Assembly: GCA_022614705.1 (NCBI GenBank)
Contig: JAKEIB010000137.1
Location: 1 to 55,003 of the forward strand
DNA from: Planctomycetota bacterium
GTDB taxonomy: Bacteria > Planctomycetota > Planctomycetia > Pirellulales > Lacipirellulaceae
Length of the DNA: 55,003 nucleotides
Direction of reading: 5' to 3'
In this document: in pieces, positions 54,050-55,003 of the stretch
How positions within the stretch are numbered: the first letter of the stretch is position 1
Layout of the letters: each line of letters begins with the position of its first letter
Program-made: the position numbers and the translations under genes
The notes under the pieces: generated by a model
Seen by the model: the letters and a program-made list of their open reading frames with translations, nothing else
The model's database searches: none
What the model was told of the DNA's origin: nothing

Positions 54050-55003
54050 CTACAAAGTCGAACGAGGGCCGTTTGATGCGTCGTCGTTGCGTTCTCGGAC
54101 GCGGCGAAATCCTACCAAGTGGATGCCGGCCAAGACTGCAATCGATAGTAAATACGATGCCAGCTCGGGCACCGGCTGACCGTGAGTAATCACGCCTCCT
54201 GAACCGGTTCCAATCATTTTCCGCCATAGCACGTAGTCGGCCGCGTCGATCACGTTGTTGCCGTTACCGTCGGCGTCGAGGTTCGACGACGATCGATACG
54301 TCCGTCGCCATAAATCGTAATCCTGCATGTCGACCACGCGGTCGAGGTTGTAATCGCCCGGCGAGCCGTCGGCGATGAAGCGAAAGTCGGCCACGAGCGG
54401 CAGATGATCGTAGTTCGACGAAGTAATCGTTACGTCGTAGGTTTGCATGCCTGTCGCGGCAAGGTCGGCGGCCGACATATCGACCGTGTTGAGCACGAAA
54501 TGGTTGGCGACCCGCGCCACGCTATCGGTGTACAGCACGTAATCGAGCCGGCCGGGGTCGTAGATGCTCGTGTCGTTTCTCCAAGTGTAGTCTGCTGGCC
54601 CCGTGCCGTTGTGCAACGGATGCAGGTCGGCGAGGCTCGTGCCGTCCCAATCCGGCGGGGAGTCAGCGCCATACGTGGCGTTGTCGACGATGTTGCCGGA
54701 GAGAAGATTGTTCAGCGGGTCAGGCAGGCCGACGATATTAAGGTCGCCGACGACGGCCATCGGCGTGTTGGCGGGAAGATTGATGAATTCGTCAGGCGTT
54801 CTCGCATCGCGCATCCAATTCACGAGCGCGTCGGCTTGCTGCTGGCGGAGTGCATCCTCGGAACCGCCCGGGTCGCCGCAGCATTTGAAGTGATTATTCA
54901 TGAACACTACTGTCCGGCTAACGCCGGAGTGACTTCGGTTAACTCTTAGGATTTCAACAAGTTGCGTTCGACAATGCGTGTACACGATCTGAACTCGCCA
55001 GCA
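54050..55003 (-). CDS. Exported EEP nuclease/phosphatase-like protein with dockerin and PEP-CTERM-like tail, 5' end outside the window
   Basis: The frame is open to the last base, giving 317 C-terminal residues; the start lies outside. The first part is the C-half of an endonuclease/exonuclease/phosphatase domain: MNNHFKCCGDPGGSEDALRQ, AVVGDLNIVG (catalytic GDxN), GRLDYVLYT and NYDHLPLVADF (final catalytic D-H). A dockerin type I repeat pair follows: GDYNLDRVVDMQDYDLWRRT and DADGNGNNVIDAADYVLWRK. The tail VPELASYLLSIAVLAGIHLV ending in an Arg cluster resembles PEP-CTERM, with Pro-Glu-Leu in place of PEP. It is probably secreted and anchored or sorted by an exosortase. Confidence 0.88.
   Translation of the reverse strand, partial: CWRVQIVYTHCRTQLVEILRVNRSHSGVSRTVVFMNNHFKCCGDPGGSEDALRQQQADALVNWMRDARTPDEFINLPANTPMAVVGDLNIVGLPDPLNNLLSGNIVDNATYGADSPPDWDGTSLADLHPLHNGTGPADYTWRNDTSIYDPGRLDYVLYTDSVARVANHFVLNTVDMSAADLAATGMQTYDVTITSSNYDHLPLVADFRFIADGSPGDYNLDRVVDMQDYDLWRRTYRSSSNLDADGNGNNVIDAADYVLWRKMIGTGSGGVITHGQPVPELASYLLSIAVLAGIHLVGFRRVRERNDDASNGPRSTL

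Overview
The window looks like a contiguous piece of a GC-rich planctomycete chromosome (Planctomycetota, probably Pirellulales-like). This is an inference from gene content. The evidence includes a dockerin plus PEP-CTERM-like protein at the right edge, a planctomycete-style small zinc-ribbon protein, Tyr/Gly- and Pro-rich secreted proteins, two Uma2/DUF820 genes, and many imperfect palindromic repeats between genes. I see no tRNA, rRNA, insertion sequence or CRISPR array.

Layout. Positions 1-10.3 kb hold mostly housekeeping genes: a partial GNAT and a Uma2 protein, an FdhF/YdeP-like molybdopterin oxidoreductase, aroA, small secreted and lipoprotein genes, then a translationally coupled queG-dus pair for tRNA modification. 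A 1319-residue secreted protein (10.4-14.3 kb) follows. From 14.7 to 26.9 kb is a surface-polysaccharide and envelope region. On the minus strand it has a degenerate sulfatase-like protein, a fused O-antigen ligase/WecG-type glycosyltransferase and a Wzz/GumC-like chain-length protein. Divergently on the plus strand it has a FemAB-like acyltransferase, a polysaccharide deacetylase, a flippase, a GT4 glycosyltransferase, a PlsC-like acyltransferase and a CdsA-like cytidylyltransferase.

27-41 kb is mixed: a GAF/AAA+/Fis activator, fabI, a secreted gluzincin peptidase, a VKOR-DsbA fusion, a SyrB2-like non-heme iron halogenase candidate followed by an SDR, a VapBC locus with a frameshifted toxin, a metalloprotease, a glutaredoxin-like protein, a LarA-like protein, a STAS protein and lexA with a recognisable promoter and candidate operator. 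41.5-48.6 kb holds an ABM monooxygenase, proB, a cytochrome P450, a GNAT, a secreted protein, purF and a second Uma2 gene.

48.7-54.0 kb is a metal/oxyanion stress locus. A Tat-exported superoxide dismutase is divergent from a tight operon encoding a ChrB N-domain protein, two ChrB C-domain proteins, a secreted DUF1080-like protein, a secreted beta-propeller and a ChrA transporter. A promoter followed immediately by a palindrome lies between them.

Two observations stand out. First, the phytanoyl-CoA-dioxygenase-like protein at 33.5 kb carries His-Gln-Ala where hydroxylases have His-x-Asp/Glu, which is the signature of Fe/2-oxoglutarate halogenases. Second, several inverted-repeat families are scattered through the window. 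Three of them run in frame through coding sequence: the linker of the ligase-WecG fusion, the N-terminus of the GT4 enzyme and a loop of the P450. Others supply stop codons.
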